From Edaphochlamys debaryana (taxonomy: Eukaryota > Chlorophyta > Chlorophyceae > Chlamydomonadales), in the NCBI GenBank assembly GCA_016858145.1, contig JAEHOE010000228.1, forward strand, positions 1 through 64,000: DNA of 64,000 nt, read 5' to 3'. Below the pieces are notes generated by a model. It saw nothing but the letters and a program-made list of their open reading frames with translations, did no database searches and had not been told where the DNA came from. This document shows, in pieces, positions 10,406-22,320 of the stretch; the stretch's first letter is position 1; every line of letters begins with the position of its first letter. Both the position numbers and the translations under genes were made by a program.

Positions 10406-13400
10406 CTAGGCCATGCGCCTGCCCCACAGGCTCTTGGAGGGGGCCTTGGGGTCCTTCTGGTAGAAGGCGTAGAGGCGGGGGTAGGGAACGTCGAAGTAGG
10501 CAAACACCGACTTGAGCGCCAGGCGGTAGCACGAGGCGTTGGCGTCGGCCGTGAGCGCGCAGGTGGGGGTGCCGCCGAAGGCGTACACGCGGCCGTTGAC
10601 GTAGGCCAGGTCGTCCCTGTCAGGGCAGGGGGCAGGGGCAAGGGGGAAGAGGGGGGGGGGAAGGTGAGGGGGGAAGAGGACATGCATGCGCTGTGAGTGA
10701 TAGGTGGGTGGAGGGGCCGTTGACGTAGGCCAGGTCGTCCCTGTCAGGGCAGGGGGGAGGGGCAAGGGGGAAGAGGGGGGGGGGAGGTGAGGGGGGAAGA
10801 GGACATGCATGCGCTGTGAGTGATAGGTGGTTGGAGGGGCCGTTGACGTAGGCCAGGTCGTCCCTGTCAGGGCAGGGGGGAGGGGCAAGGGGGAAGAAGG
10901 GGGGGGGGAAGGTGAGGGGGGAAGAGGACATGCATGCGCTGTGAGTGATAGGTGGGTGGAGGGGCCGTTGACGTAGGCCAGGTCGTCCCTGTCAGGGCAG
11001 GGGGGAAGGGGCAAGGGGAAGAGGGGGGGGGAGGTGAGGGGGGAAGAGGACATGCATGCGCTGTGAGTGATAGGTGGTTGGAGGGGCCGTTGACGTAGGC
11101 CAGGTCGTCCCTGTCAGGGCAGGGGGGAGGGGCAAGGGGGAAGAGGGGGGGGGGGGAGGTGAGGGGGGAAGAGGACATGCATGCGCTGTGAGTGATAGGT
11201 GGGTGGAGGGGCCGTTGACGTAGGCCAGGTCGTCCCTGTCAGGGCAGGGGGGAGGGGCAAGGGGGAAGAAGGGGGGGGGGAAGGTGAGGGGGGAAGAGGA
11301 CATGCATGCGCTGTGAGTGATAGGTGGTTGGAGGGGCCGTTGACGTAGGCCAGGTCGTCCCTGGCATTGGGGTGGGGGGTCGGGGGAAGAGGGTTTTGCT
11401 TAGACCAAAGCCGATCACCTCGGTAAGCCTGGCCGGGGAGGGGCTCTTTGTCATGGCCTAGCTTGCTGATGGGGGGGTGGGGGGGGGTGCGGGATGTGCG
11501 GCGGCTGCATGCGTCGGATGGGCCGTTGACGTAGGCAGCCCAAGCCCAAGACCACAGAGGTGGGTTTGGCCGGGGGGCGCTGCAACCAGGTGTGGGAACG
11601 GCTGCTCGTGTGAGCCGTAAAGCGCAGGCGCGGGGAATTGCCGGCCTGTCCTAAGGCCGGTTCTACAAGGCGTGGGTGAGGGGACGAGCAAGGGACGACA
11701 AACACGACTGCGGGGGAGAGCCTGGCCCTCTGGTCGGAGGAACCGGGCCTTTGCCGCACCAGCCCATATCGACCCGGTCCCCAGGGACCTCAGCACGGCA
11801 GCAGAGACCACTCCGCGCCGTAGCGCGAAGGCGCCGGCTCCCCGTGCCCGTGCCGCACCTGAAGCGCGCCTGGGGCAGGGGCGCCTTGGGGATCCAAATG
11901 TCATCGGCGGCAATGTACTCCTCCACCTGGGGGTGTTGGGGGGAGGGGGCCGGGAGAAGAGGTTAGGTTCAAGACTCGATGCTAGGGCAGCGGTCGGGGA
12001 CCTGCTCAAACGGCAGCATGCCGGGTCCGAGGAGGACCCAGGACCCAGTCAGTGACTGTCAGGCTCGCTGCCCACGCGCGGCATAGGAACCGGCTTGGCC
12101 CCTCACCTATCCCCGTCTTCGGCCCGACGCTCGACGCCCACGGCAACACCCAGTACCGGTAGCGGGTCAGCCCGCTTCAACCAGGGTCTCGCCTTTTGCG
12201 TCTTCAGGTTCCCTTGGCTTGCTAGTTCCCTTGGCTTGCTAGTTCCGTTCACTTGCTAGTGACATAGGGTCAGCACCCAACCCGCTAGCGACCCCACTCA
12301 CGTCGTACATGGCCATCTGGTTTTGGGTGCCGTTTCCGCGCTCGCCACCCGCCACGATAATGCGCCCGCTGGGCAGGGCCTCTGGGAGGGGAGGGCAGGA
12401 GGTGGGAAGAAGAAGAGTGAAGAAGAGCTGCCTGCCCTGTCCACCGCCAAGCCCGCAGACCGGCCCGGCCACACACCCGCTCCCGCCTCTCCGAGCTTGT
12501 GAACCCTCTGCGCCTTGGCTGCAGTTCCAACGCCCGTGGCCTCCGCCCTTCCTGCTGTGCCCCTTGCCCCGCCGCCCCAAGCCCCTGACGACGTCTCCTC
12601 CGTCGCGTGTAGCAAGCATCACTCCTGCCCGCACCGCCGCCTGCCATGCACCCCACCGCCCCTGTTGCCAGGACAGCCCGAGCCCGAGCCCCTGCCCCCC
12701 TTGCGTTGTTTGACGGCCGAATGCAACACCCAGAGAGCCCCCGCCTTCCCCTGCGCGGTGGCTCACCGACGCCGAAGTCGCCGCGGGGGTTAATCATGGC
12801 CGCGCGGGGGCTCCAGCGCTGCGTGTTGGGGTCAAAGCGCTCCACTGTGGCAGCAGGAGGCACAGCAGAGGGGACGGGGGACTCGTGACACTCGGGTCTG
12901 CTCGCCCTGTGCGTTTTTGTTTGAGACTGCAAACGCGTTGATGTACGGTAGGTCCATGGCACCACAGGTGCTGGTACCCACCCGAGGAGAGGAACTCGTA
13001 GCACTGGATCCAGTCGGCGCTGTTGCAGATCGCTTCGCCCTTGTCCACAAACTTGGTGCCTGTCCGTTATGGGAGAGATCAAGGGAGAGATCAAGGGCGG
13101 GGGAGGCGCGAGCGAGCGCCCACATGCTTGGGTGCTTGCCGTCCTCGCCCCCCCCTGTAGGTTGCCGTCTGGTAGGCCCCCCGGGGGCGCTCCCGGTACG
13201 CCGCCAGCGGGCGCGCCAGGGGGCCAGGGGGCGCCTCTCCGTGACGGCTGCGATGCTGCTGCTGCACGGCTGGAGGTGGCGGCGGGCCCCGCTCCCCCGC
13301 ACCGGCCCCCTCGCCTCCCACGGCATAGGGGTCCGGCATGACTAATTGCCCCCGCTTGCGTGGGTGCCGACCGGCCTTCCCCTCCCACTCCGTCCTCGCC

Positions 13401-15950
13401 CCCGCACCTCCAAGGGCGTAGATGTAGCCATCGACCGTCACCGCGCGGCAGTCGGCGCTGCGGGCACAGGTGGTGGTGTGGTGGGGTGTGTGTGTGGGGG
13501 GGAGGGCAGCCGGTCAGTCGCACCCGACTGGCCCATGGCCCCAAGACTCCAGGGCATCCAAGCCCCACACCCCGGGACAAACGGGCGGGCGGGGAACGGA
13601 AAAGAGCAGTCACAGTGACAACCCCTCGCTCGCGAGCAGCCCTTCACACAAGCGACACGCCGCCTATCCCATCCCATGCCACCCCTCCGCTCCCTCCCCA
13701 AGCTCCCCACCGGTCGCCGATCAGGTTGGCCGAGGCGGGCAGCAGGGCCGGCTGGGGCTCGGCGGTGGCAGTGGACGTGGCGGGGTCAATGACCTCGAGG
13801 GAGGCCAGCGACCGGAAGTTACCATCGTACCTTGGATAGGAGTGTGGAAAGGGAGTCGACGCGCGACCACTCGGTCAAAAGGAACACAGTGAAGGTAAGT
13901 GCCCAACTGCCCATCACCGCAGCAGCAGTCAGCAAAGCCATGCAAGAGGGGTATCGGGCAGCGCGCTCGCTGCGCAGAGGACCCTTGGCCGCTCCCCACC
14001 CCCCTGCCCTCCACGCCCTCCACCCCCTCCACCCCTGCTGCCGCTCTGCGCCAGTTCCTCACCCGCCAATGATGTACACCTGTCATCCGGGCGAGGTGGT
14101 ACAGAGTGCATGCACAGGGGGGGGGGGGCATTGGGTTTCGTAAAGCGATGCAGCCAAAGTGAGCCTCCCCCGATGTGCCCCCACGACGTCAACCGGGCAT
14201 ACCCTTCTCACTCCAGCCCCTCCCACTTTGCCCTCGCCCCACCCACCCACTCCAGCCCGCCCCGCCCCGCCCCATCGCACTCCAATCCACCCCAAGCAAC
14301 CCCACCTTGCCGTTAATGGCGGCTCCACAAGCGTCAATGCGGGGCATGGTCAGCTTGCCCGTCTTGCCCCTGTGCGGGGGCCGGGGGATGGGCGCAGACG
14401 GGTTACGTAGAGAAGGGGTCACGGGACAAGCGCAACTGGGTCTGCATGGGAAAGGCGCGGACGCCACGTGCTGCACCGTACGACAAACCCACCACGTGTT
14501 GCTGGCAATGTCGTACACCTCGACGGTGTCGATCGGGAGGCCGTCGACTTCAAGCGTACCGCCCATGATGTAGATCTTGCCGTCGAGCAGAGCGTACGCG
14601 AAGCGGTACCTACGGCAGTACGCATCGTCGGGCAAGACTGGCATGTGGCCATATGGGTCGGGATGCGGGTCGGGATGTGGGTCGGTTGTGGCCGTGTGGC
14701 AAATGGCAATATGGCAAGTGTCTGTGTATCACACGCACCTGCCCTGGCTCATAGGGGCCATGGCCACCATTAGGCCGGTCTCCGTGTCGTACCGGTTCAC
14801 GGATGCCAGAAGCTTGGGGCGGGGGCGGGCAAAGGAGGGAAGCAGGCACTAGAACGTCAGTAGGCACTAGCGCAGGCGAGGCTCGTTGGGCGGTAATACG
14901 GTAGGCATTGGGTAGACATTCCCCTACCCACCCTAGGCCTTGGCCCCTTTGCCCCCACTCCCTCTTACTAAGAGTCTTACTGTCTTACCCTCTGCGCCCC
15001 TCCCCCCTCACCGTGGCATTGCCCTGGCCGTTGTCGTTCAGGCCGCCCACCAGGTAGGCGTACTTGTCGTACGACACAACCTGCACGGCAGATACACGGG
15101 GACGTGATTCTGTCAGTCCGTGACAACAAACGAGCACGGACCACGGAGGTCCTGGTGCTGAGACCCAAGGAGGCAGGTTGTTGGGAGGGGGGGGGGCCGG
15201 GCTGTCGGCGACCTCGGCGGCTCCCAGACGAGGCGCGCTGCCGCCCCTAACCCCTCAACCGCCGAAAGCCCTAACCCTGTTCACAGCCCAGACTTATGCC
15301 CAGCCCTTCTGCCCCAGACGTCTGAAACTCACCGCGTGGTCGGAGCGGGCAAACTCCATGTCAGCGGTAGGGGTCCAGTAGCCCAGCCCGGTGCCCATCG
15401 AGTGCACCGCATAGCCCTCACGCACGGCCTTGGGGTCCTCGGTGAGGTAGACCTGAGGCGAGTTCCAGTCCTTGACCTGCGCAATGAGGAGGATAGGGGT
15501 GAGCGAGGCGGGACGGGGTGAAGTGGGCGCGCGCGGCGGGAATGGCGCACACGCCCTCAACCCCCGAACCGAAACTACAAAAGCCGCTCCCAGCTGCGTC
15601 TGAAGGCTTCGACAGGCGGAAGTGATATATCCCTCACCATCGCGGTCGCATAGCAGCCCAGAATAAAGCCGATGAGCGCGAGAGCCGAGACCAGCGCCAG
15701 GAACAACCCGAAGCATACTGACGCGGCCCTGCGACAACGGTCAAGGGCCAGCTCGGCGGGGTCGGGGCGGGGTCGGGGCGCGCAGAACGGAGGTATGACT
15801 GGTTGCCCGCGTTGGCGATTGGTGCGGCGCCAAAAGTTCCCGTCCTTACCTGCTTCGGGGCTTCGGGTCGATGCTGGCCGACACCATGGCCTGGTGCTGG
15901 CCGGTCAGCTCGACGTCGTTCGGGTCGACGAGACCGCCCTTGCTGGCCAT
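10406..15950 (-). CDS. single-pass membrane protein with six kelch motifs
   Basis: Fifteen exons keep phase throughout: 15950-15850, 15728-15638, 15476-15333, 15080-15012, 14812-14739, 14609-14493, 14369-14306, 14079-14063, 13830-13711, 13457-13408, 13059-12982, 12844-12767, 12381-12302, 11926-11859, 10616-10406 (453 residues). A short N-terminal tail is followed by one hydrophobic helix (residues ~38-60, GLFLALVSALALIGFILGC), so a type II or signal-anchored protein. Six kelch-type double-glycine turns follow (YLVGG, YIMGG, YIIGG, YALGG, IVAGG, YAFGG), matching a six-bladed beta-propeller, probably luminal or extracellular given the paired cysteines. Kelch propellers bind proteins or carbohydrates; the ligand is unknown. 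The start at 15950 is preferred because a TATA-like TTTATAC at ~16153-16159 lies upstream; an in-frame ATG at 16220 could add 90 residues. The acceptor of the fifth exon is the least certain junction. Confidence 0.85.
10611..11370 (-). repeat. 124-bp tandem array copying the last-intron acceptor and exon start
   Basis: Seven copies of the intron end plus the first ~26 nt of the final kelch exon begin at 10611, 10735, 10859, 10983, 11105, 11230 and 11355 (period 122-125 bp). The last intron of the gene therefore consists largely of repeats, each with its own AG acceptor. Two unit types alternate strictly, GTGGGTGG and GTGGTTGG, so the array grew by doubling of a ~248-bp dimer. A degenerate partial copy sits near 11518. 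Confidence 0.95.
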
Positions 15951-16485
15951 GTCGGCGTCGCTCCGGTCTACTTGGCGGCCGTCAAGTAACTCAAAGTCAG
16001 CACCGGCGTTATACTCGGTTCTCTGTTTACAGTATACTGGTGCGGGGTCTTGGGGCGGAGCTTTAAGCGCTGAAACGCAGAGTGCCCCATGCAGCCGCGA
16101 GTTGGGGCCTAAAAAACCTCGTTCGTCAGCAGTAGGGCCCGTTTGCTCCAGACAGTATAAACGAGCGTGGTTTTGCACTAGAAGAAGCAGGGAGGTTTCC
16201 GTGACCGCTTCGTCCGACATGGCCGAACCCGCAGGCCCGGCAGCCCCGGCCAGTCCCGCCCTGCCTTCTACGACCCGCCTTCCTCCCCAAGCTGTCGCCC
16301 CGACGCCCGAGCTGTCGCCCCTACGCCCAACTCACTCTTTATTCAAACACCTACTCCACCACCTGGCCAGCCTCCCCTTGTCCTACAGCCTATCGTCAGC
16401 GCCCCTCAGCCAGCCGTGTTCCCTGCCCATCCCAGCGCCAACGTCCGCCCGAGCAAAGACCACAACTGTTGCAACAAGAGCTGGC
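15951..16485. other. promoter region of the kelch gene and spacer to the next gene
   Basis: About 535 bp without a convincing exon. On the minus strand a TATA-like TTTATAC occurs at ~16153-16159, about 200 bp upstream of the chosen start. A rightward open frame through here lacks protein-like features and is not reported as a gene. Confidence 0.45.
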
Positions 16486-16490
16486 TTACA
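16486..16490 (-). terminator. polyadenylation signal TGTAA of the RS-rich gene
   Basis: TGTAA on the minus strand 190 nt downstream of the stop codon at 16681; the only one seen in that interval. Confidence 0.6.
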
Positions 16491-16680
16491 CGAGCAGCCC
16501 TGCCTGCCTTCCCGGACTCGCCCCGACAGCTCGCCCCCCAGAATGCCAATAGAAGGGCAGCATGCCCGCCCGCAAAACGCGCGGCCCATCCCGCAAAGGC
16601 GCATCTGGGCCCTACCGGGCCCAGCCGCTCGCCCCTTGCCCCTTGCTAGCTCCTGTCGGCACCCACCAGCGAGCACCGCC

Positions 16681-19600
16681 TCACATGAGGCCACCTGAGC
16701 CCTGGCTGCCCAGGCGAGGCGGCGGCGGCGGCGGCGGAGGCATCAGTCCGCCCATGCCGCCGCCGCCCGGCGGGCCCCCTTGCGGCGGCCCCGGCGGCCC
16801 CCCCATCGGCGGCCCCGGCGGCCCCCCCATCGGCGGCCCCGGAGGCCCCCCCATCGGCGGCCCCGGCGGCCCCCCCATCGGCGGCCCCGGCGGCCCCCCC
16901 ATCGGCGGCCCCGGCGGCCCGCCCATCGGCGGCCCCGGAGGCCGCATGTCCATCATGTCCGGCGGCGGCAGGAAGCCGCCGCCGCCGCTGCCATTGCCTC
17001 CGCCGGGGCCGCCCTCATCCATTGGGTTGTAGTCCCTAGGGCCGCCCCCGTGCCCTCCAGGGCCGCCCTCGTCCATAGGATCGAAGCCGCCAGGGCCGCC
17101 AGGGCCCCCGTCTCCCATGTACTCCCCGGGGCCTCCGCCGAAGTCCCCGGGGCCTCCGCCGTTGTCGTCTCCGTGCATCATGCCGCCCCCGCCCATGGCG
17201 CCGCGCGGCGGCGGCGGCGGCGGGGCGCCCGGGAAGGCCTGCTGCCCCATGCCGCCACCCCCGCCCTCGAACATGGGCCTGCGGGAGGGGGTGGGAACAG
17301 GAGGGCCAGGCCAAACCAGGTCAGGTCAAGCCGAAACGGTGTTCGTCCTTCAGGCCCTCCCTCTCCTTGTCGTGTGTTATATCCTAGCTGTGTAGGACTT
17401 CGCTCCCCGTCAGCAGGGGCTTGGGGCCGAGTGCCTTGATATACTCAGCGATCCCTAACCGGCAAAACGACAAACAACATTCCCGCCCCGAAGCCTGCGC
17501 GTGAGGCTTACCGCATGGGAGGAGGACCCATGCCGCCGTGCCCCCCCTCGTGCGGGCCCTCATGCAGCCCCGAGCTCCCCTGGTGCTGCAGCCCCTGGCT
17601 GCCCTGCTGCTGCAGGCCCGGCGGCGGCGGCGGCGGCGGCCCCCCCCACGGTGGCGGCATGCCGCCGCCGCCACCGCCGCCGCTGCCGTCACGTGGCGAG
17701 GGCATGTGGTGCGGCGGCTCCTGATGCATGCCAGGCGGGCCGTGCGGGCCGCCGTGAGGCCCGTGATGCCCGCCTGGAGGGCCGCCGCCGCCGCCGGCGC
17801 CCGGCGGAGGCGGCTGGAAGGGCGGCCGCGACGTCGCCATGGGTCCGAACGGCAGGGTGCCCGGCGGCGGCGGCGGCGGGCCGCCGCCGCCAGAGGCCCA
17901 GGGCGGCGGGGGGCCGCCTGGCGGCGGCTGCCGCATCATCCCCGGCGGAGGGTAGTGCATCGGCGGTCGTTGCGGCGGCGGCGGCGGCTGGCCGTACCCG
18001 TACGCGCCCGGCGGCGGCTGCTGACCCGGCGGCGGTTGGTGCCCGTAGTGCTGCGACGGCGGGCCGCCGTAGCCCGGGGGCGGCGGGCGCATGCCGTACG
18101 GCGGTTGGTGCTGCGAGGGGTGCTGCGGCGGAGGCGGGTGGCCAGGGTACCCTGGGGGAGGCTGGGGCGGCGGTGGCCCGTAGCCCCCGTGTTGGGGAGG
18201 GTACTGGGGCGGTGGCCCCTGCTGTTGCATCTGCTGCTGGTGTTGCTGCGGTGCGTGCTGCGGCGGCGGGTGCTGCTGCTGAGGCTGGTGTTGAGAGTGC
18301 TGGTGCTGGGGAGGCGGCTGGGCGGCGGGCGCCGGCATCCGCCACGGCGCGCTCTGCAAAAGGGCACGAGGAAAGGGACAGCGGCGGGCGGCACATGGGC
18401 TTCCGGCGCGAAGAGATCAACAGACTTGGAGCGACGCCGCTAGGATTGACGTGGGCGAGGGTGTGGGGGGGCTACTCACCGAAGCACTCGGCGGCGGCGG
18501 CCCCCCTGGCGGCGGCGGTGGGGGCGGCGGCGGCGGCCCCGCGCCCTCCTCGTCCTCCTCGTCCACCCCCGGCTCGTACTCCTTGGTGGCTGCAGGGGGG
18601 CAGCGGGGGGCGGCCGGGGTAGCGTCGCAGCACATTGTGGTGCGCACCGGCCCTCCACCTCCAGCGAGCGCGCTAGCACAGCACCGGCGTGCGTTGCAAG
18701 CCCCTCTCTGCAACCCCCCTCCGCAACCCCCCTCTACTACCGCACCCCCTGCAAGCACCCACCTGCAAGCACGCCCCCTCTGCAAGCCCCCCTCGGCAAG
18801 GCCCCCTCGGCAAGCCCCCTCCCTGCAAGCACCCCCCTGCAAGCACCCCGCCTGCAAGCACCCACCCTACACCCCGTCGCAAGACTCCGTGCAAGCACCT
18901 CTTCGCAAGCAGCCCTGCCCTCTCCAGCAGCACCTCTGCAAGCTTCCCTGCAGCGCGAGCCCCCCGCACGCCCCGCATCCCCCGGTCCACCACGCCTGCC
19001 CCCCGCCCCACCCAACACACGCCCTCCTCACCTCCCTTCTCCACCGCCCGGTTGGCCGCCAGGAACTCCGCCACCGCCGCCTCCATCTGAGCGCTGCTGC
19101 TGCCGCCGGGGCCCGCGCCGGGCCCACCGGGGCCCGCCTGCAGCATGTCGGGCGGGGGCGCGAGCAGCGCGGCGCCTGCGTGTGTGTGTGTGTGTTGACG
19201 GGGGGAGCGGGACAGGGAAGAAGTGGGTGCAAGAAGAAGCGACGAGGCGCAAGCCGAGCGGGAAGCGGAAGGGCAGTACTGGCACCGGTAGCGGTGAGTG
19301 GCTTTGGCGCAGGTGTCCGGGCGGGACCCAGGTCCCCTCCACGCCCGCCTCATGCGGGGTGGCACCACACGACCCACCACCCCGCACACCGCGCCCCCAT
19401 GAGCCCCGACTTACGCTTCGCCTCCGCCGCCGCCGCCACCAGCGCCGCGCGCGACGCCTCCTCCTCGGCGGCCTTGGCGGCCGCCGCCGCCGCGTTCTTG
19501 GCGGCCGGGTTGTACACGGCCTTGGGTCGCGCCGTCACGAAGCCCTTCTTCTTGATCAGCATGATGCCGCCCTTCTTGCCGTCGGCGTCGCCGTCACCGT

Positions 19601-22320
19601 CGTCAGCGGCAGCGGCGGCGGCAGCGCTGGCGGCGACGGCAGCAGCCTTGGCGGCGGCGGCTGTCGACGCCGCGGCCTTGGCCTCCGCGTCCGCCGCCAC
19701 GGCGGCGGCGAGCGCCGCCGCCGCCTCGGACTGGCCCGGCAGCGGCGTGGGGCGACTGGCGGCGGCAGCCGCGCCGGCGGCAGCGGCGGCGGCGGCGGTT
19801 GGATTGGCTGCAGACGCCGCCGCCCTCGTAACCGCCAACCGCTGCGCGGCGGTTAGGTCGGCCTCGAATAGCGTGTCAACGGTTACCGCTTGGCCTGCCG
19901 CCTCCGTCTGCCGCCTCCGCATCTCCTCCTGTGGGGCAACACAGGGGAGCATTCCAGTCATTGCACCCATGCGCGCAACTCCGCGCAAGTTGCAGGCAGC
20001 CAAACCAACCTGCACCCAGGTCGATAAGGCGATTAAGGCCACAGCAAGCCCAAGCAGCGAACCCGAGCGCCTGAGCACTCAGCAACCGACCAACCAACCA
20101 ACCAACCTGCAGCTTGCGCTGGCGCTCGCGCCGCTGCGTCTCCCGCGCCTTGGTCGTCAGCGGCAGCTCGCCGGGCACCGCCGCCAGCGGTGCGCCGGCC
20201 TTGGATCGCAGCAGATCCAGCTGCTGCTGGATCTCGACATTAGTCAGCCGCGTCAGATCGAAGTCGCCCGAATCCAGCAGCGCCGCCAGGCTCAGCACGG
20301 CGGCGCTGGGCGGCGGCGGCGGGACCGTGACGGCGGGCTTGGACCAGCGGTTGCGCTTTGGCTGCGCCGCCGCCGCCATGGCAGCCACCGCCGCGGCCTC
20401 GGCGGCCGCGGCAGCCTCTGGATCCAGGATTCGATCCGGCGGCGGCGGGCCGGCGGGGGGCTGGCTCTGCTCCCCGTTCTCGCCGCCACCGCCAGCGTCA
20501 CCTCCGCCGCCTGCCGCCGCCTCCGCCACCTCGACCGTCGCCTCCGCCACCTCCACCACGGGTGCCGCCACCGTGACCCACTGCCCCTCTGGAAGCTCGG
20601 GCTCGGGCTCCGGCTCAGGCGCAGGTGCCGGCGGCGGCGGTGGTGGCGGCGGCGGCGGCGGCGGGGCAACCTCCATCTCAACATCCACCTCCGCCGCCTC
20701 CACCTTCATCGCGCCGCCGTCACCGGCCTCCGCTGCCTCCGCCGCCGCCGGCTCCTCGGCGGTCTCCTTGGCCCCGCCGCCGCCGCCGCCGCCGCTCTTC
20801 CGGTCGCCCTTCCGGTCCCGGTCCGTATCCCCCCGGGACATATCCTTGCCCCGGTCCGACTCCTTGCCCTTATCCTTATCCTTCTCCCGGTCCTTATCCC
20901 GGCTGCGACCGGAATCCTTGTCCTTGCCCTTCACGTCCTCCTTGTCCCGCCCCTTATCGTCCCGCTTAGCGTCACGGTCCTTATCCGACCGGCCCCTTCG
21001 GGACGGGCTGCGGCTGCGGCTGCGCTTGCGGGCCGCCCCCGCACGGCCGGGGCTGCGGCTGCGGCTGGGACTGCGGCGCTTGGGGCTCCGGCTCCGGCGC
21101 TTGGGGCTAGCGCTGCTGCGGCGCTTGGGGCTCCGGCTCCGGCGCTTGGGGCTAGCGCTGCTGCGGCGCTTGGGGCTGCCCCGTCGCTTGGGGCTGCGGC
21201 TGGGGCTGCGGCGCTTGGGGCTGGCGCTCCGGCGCTTGGGGCTCCGGCTCTTCCGCTTGGTGTCCGGGCTGCGGCTGCGGCTGCCGCTGGGGCTCCGCCG
21301 CTTGGACCGGCCGCCCTTGCGCGCGGGGCTGCGGCCCTTGCTGGGGCTGGGGCTGCGGCTGCGGCTCTTACCCCCCTTGGCCTCCTTGCGGTCCCCGACC
21401 CGGCCCCGGCCCCGGCTCCGGCTCCGTCGCTTGGGGCTGGCGCTCCTCCGCTTGGGGCTCTTGCTACGGCGCTTGGGGCTAGCGCTTTTGCGCTTGGGGC
21501 TCTTGCTGCGGCGCTTGGGGCTAGCGCTTTTGCGCTTGGGGCTCTTGCTGCGGCGCTTGGGGCTAGCGCTTTTGCGCTTGGGGCTCTTGCTGCGGCGCTT
21601 GGGGCTGCGGCTGGGGCTGCGGCGCTTGGAGTCCGGGCTCTTTCGTCGGCGCGCGTCAGCGCTCCGGCTGCGGCTGCGCCGACGGCTGCCGCCGCCCTTG
21701 CCCGGGCTGCGGCTGCGACTCCGACGCTTCTTAGAGTCCTCCGCCCGCTTGGGGCTACGGGAGGACGCCCGACGGTCCTTGTCTTTAGACTCTTTGGCCT
21801 CCTTGGCCCCCTCCTTGCCCCCTGCCTCCTTGTCCCGCTCCCGCTCCCGGCTGCGCTCCCGTCTTGCCCGCTTGCCCTCCGGGCTCTTGCTGCTGCGGCC
21901 GTCGCGAGTGCTGCGCTGTCGGCGGTCAGAGCCGTCCCGGGCGGGGCTCTTGCTGCGGTGTCGCCGAGTGCTGGGCTCCTCGTCGTTCCCCTTGCTCCCG
22001 GGACTCCCCGCCTTGTCGCCGTTAGTTTCCGGCGAGCCAGCTGCAGGGCTGCCGTCCGCCATTACGGCATCGCCCGTCGCCACAGCTGCGTTGTCGGGCT
22101 CGCCGCTGGGCTCTGCAGCTGCTTCCGCGGCCGGACCAGCCGCATCGGCTGCATCCGTGCCCTCTGGCTTGTCCTTAGACCGATCCTTCTTATCCTTCTT
22201 TGACTTCTTATCCTTCTTATCCTTTTTCTTGGCTTTCTCCTCCTTCTTGCGGTCGCCCTTGCCGACGTCCTTGCCCTCCGCCTGCTCCTTCTCGCGCTCC
22301 TCCTCGTGATCAGAGGCCAT
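16681..22320 (-). CDS. RS-domain nuclear protein, probable splicing-related factor
   Basis: Six exons: 22320-20107, 19928-19415, 19175-19032, 18589-18480, 18353-17512, 17278-16681 (1473 residues). The N-terminus is Lys/Glu/Asp-charged (KKEEKAKKKDKKDKK), followed by ~300 residues of Arg-Ser/Ser-Pro repeats including tandem KSPKRKSASPKRRS units (about 21470-21600). Such RS domains are phosphorylated and mediate contacts in the spliceosome and nuclear speckles. Next come an acidic Ala/Pro region, a conserved-looking segment (residues ~640-738) with RNRWSKP and RLTNVEIQQQLDLLRSK, an Ala-rich helix region with IMLIKKKGFVTARPKAVYNP, and a long Pro/Gln/His/Gly-rich tail ending in GPPMGGPP repeats. 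No RRM or zinc finger was seen. The protein resembles RS-rich splicing regulators generally; I could not name a family. Gene is divergent from the thymidine kinase. Confidence 0.82.
16790..16945 (-). repeat. 24-bp coding minisatellite (GPPMGGPP)
   Basis: About seven near-perfect 24-bp units encode an eight-residue Pro/Gly/Met repeat near the C-terminus of the RS-rich protein. The near-identity of units, including silent positions, suggests recent expansion. Confidence 0.85.
18690..18900. repeat. C-rich imperfect GCAAGCACCC-type repeats in an intron
   Basis: The 442-nt intron 18590-19031 of the RS-rich gene carries many imperfect copies of a CTGCAAGC(A/C)CCC motif. No exon is supported inside it. 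Confidence 0.7.
21470..21605 (-). repeat. 42-bp coding repeat of the RS domain
   Basis: Three to four almost identical 42-bp units encode KSPKRKSASPKRRS within the Arg-Ser domain. Looser versions of the same Ser-Pro-Lys-Arg motif extend on both sides from about 21060 to 21720. Confidence 0.85.

Noticed and set aside
10600..11400. CRISPR array reading of the 124-bp repeats
   Set aside because: Units are contiguous, without unique spacers, and each contains the kelch exon start and intron end; the genome is eukaryotic.
15871..16698. Rightward open frame of 275 codons between the kelch and RS-rich genes
   Set aside because: No protein-like domains, begins inside the kelch first exon on the opposite strand, and covers the expected promoter and poly(A) region.
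18451..22203. 1250-codon open frame on the plus strand opposite the RS-rich gene
   Set aside because: It is a GC-driven shadow: low-complexity Ala/Leu/Arg text, spans introns of the minus-strand gene without splice logic, while the minus strand gives a coherent RS protein.
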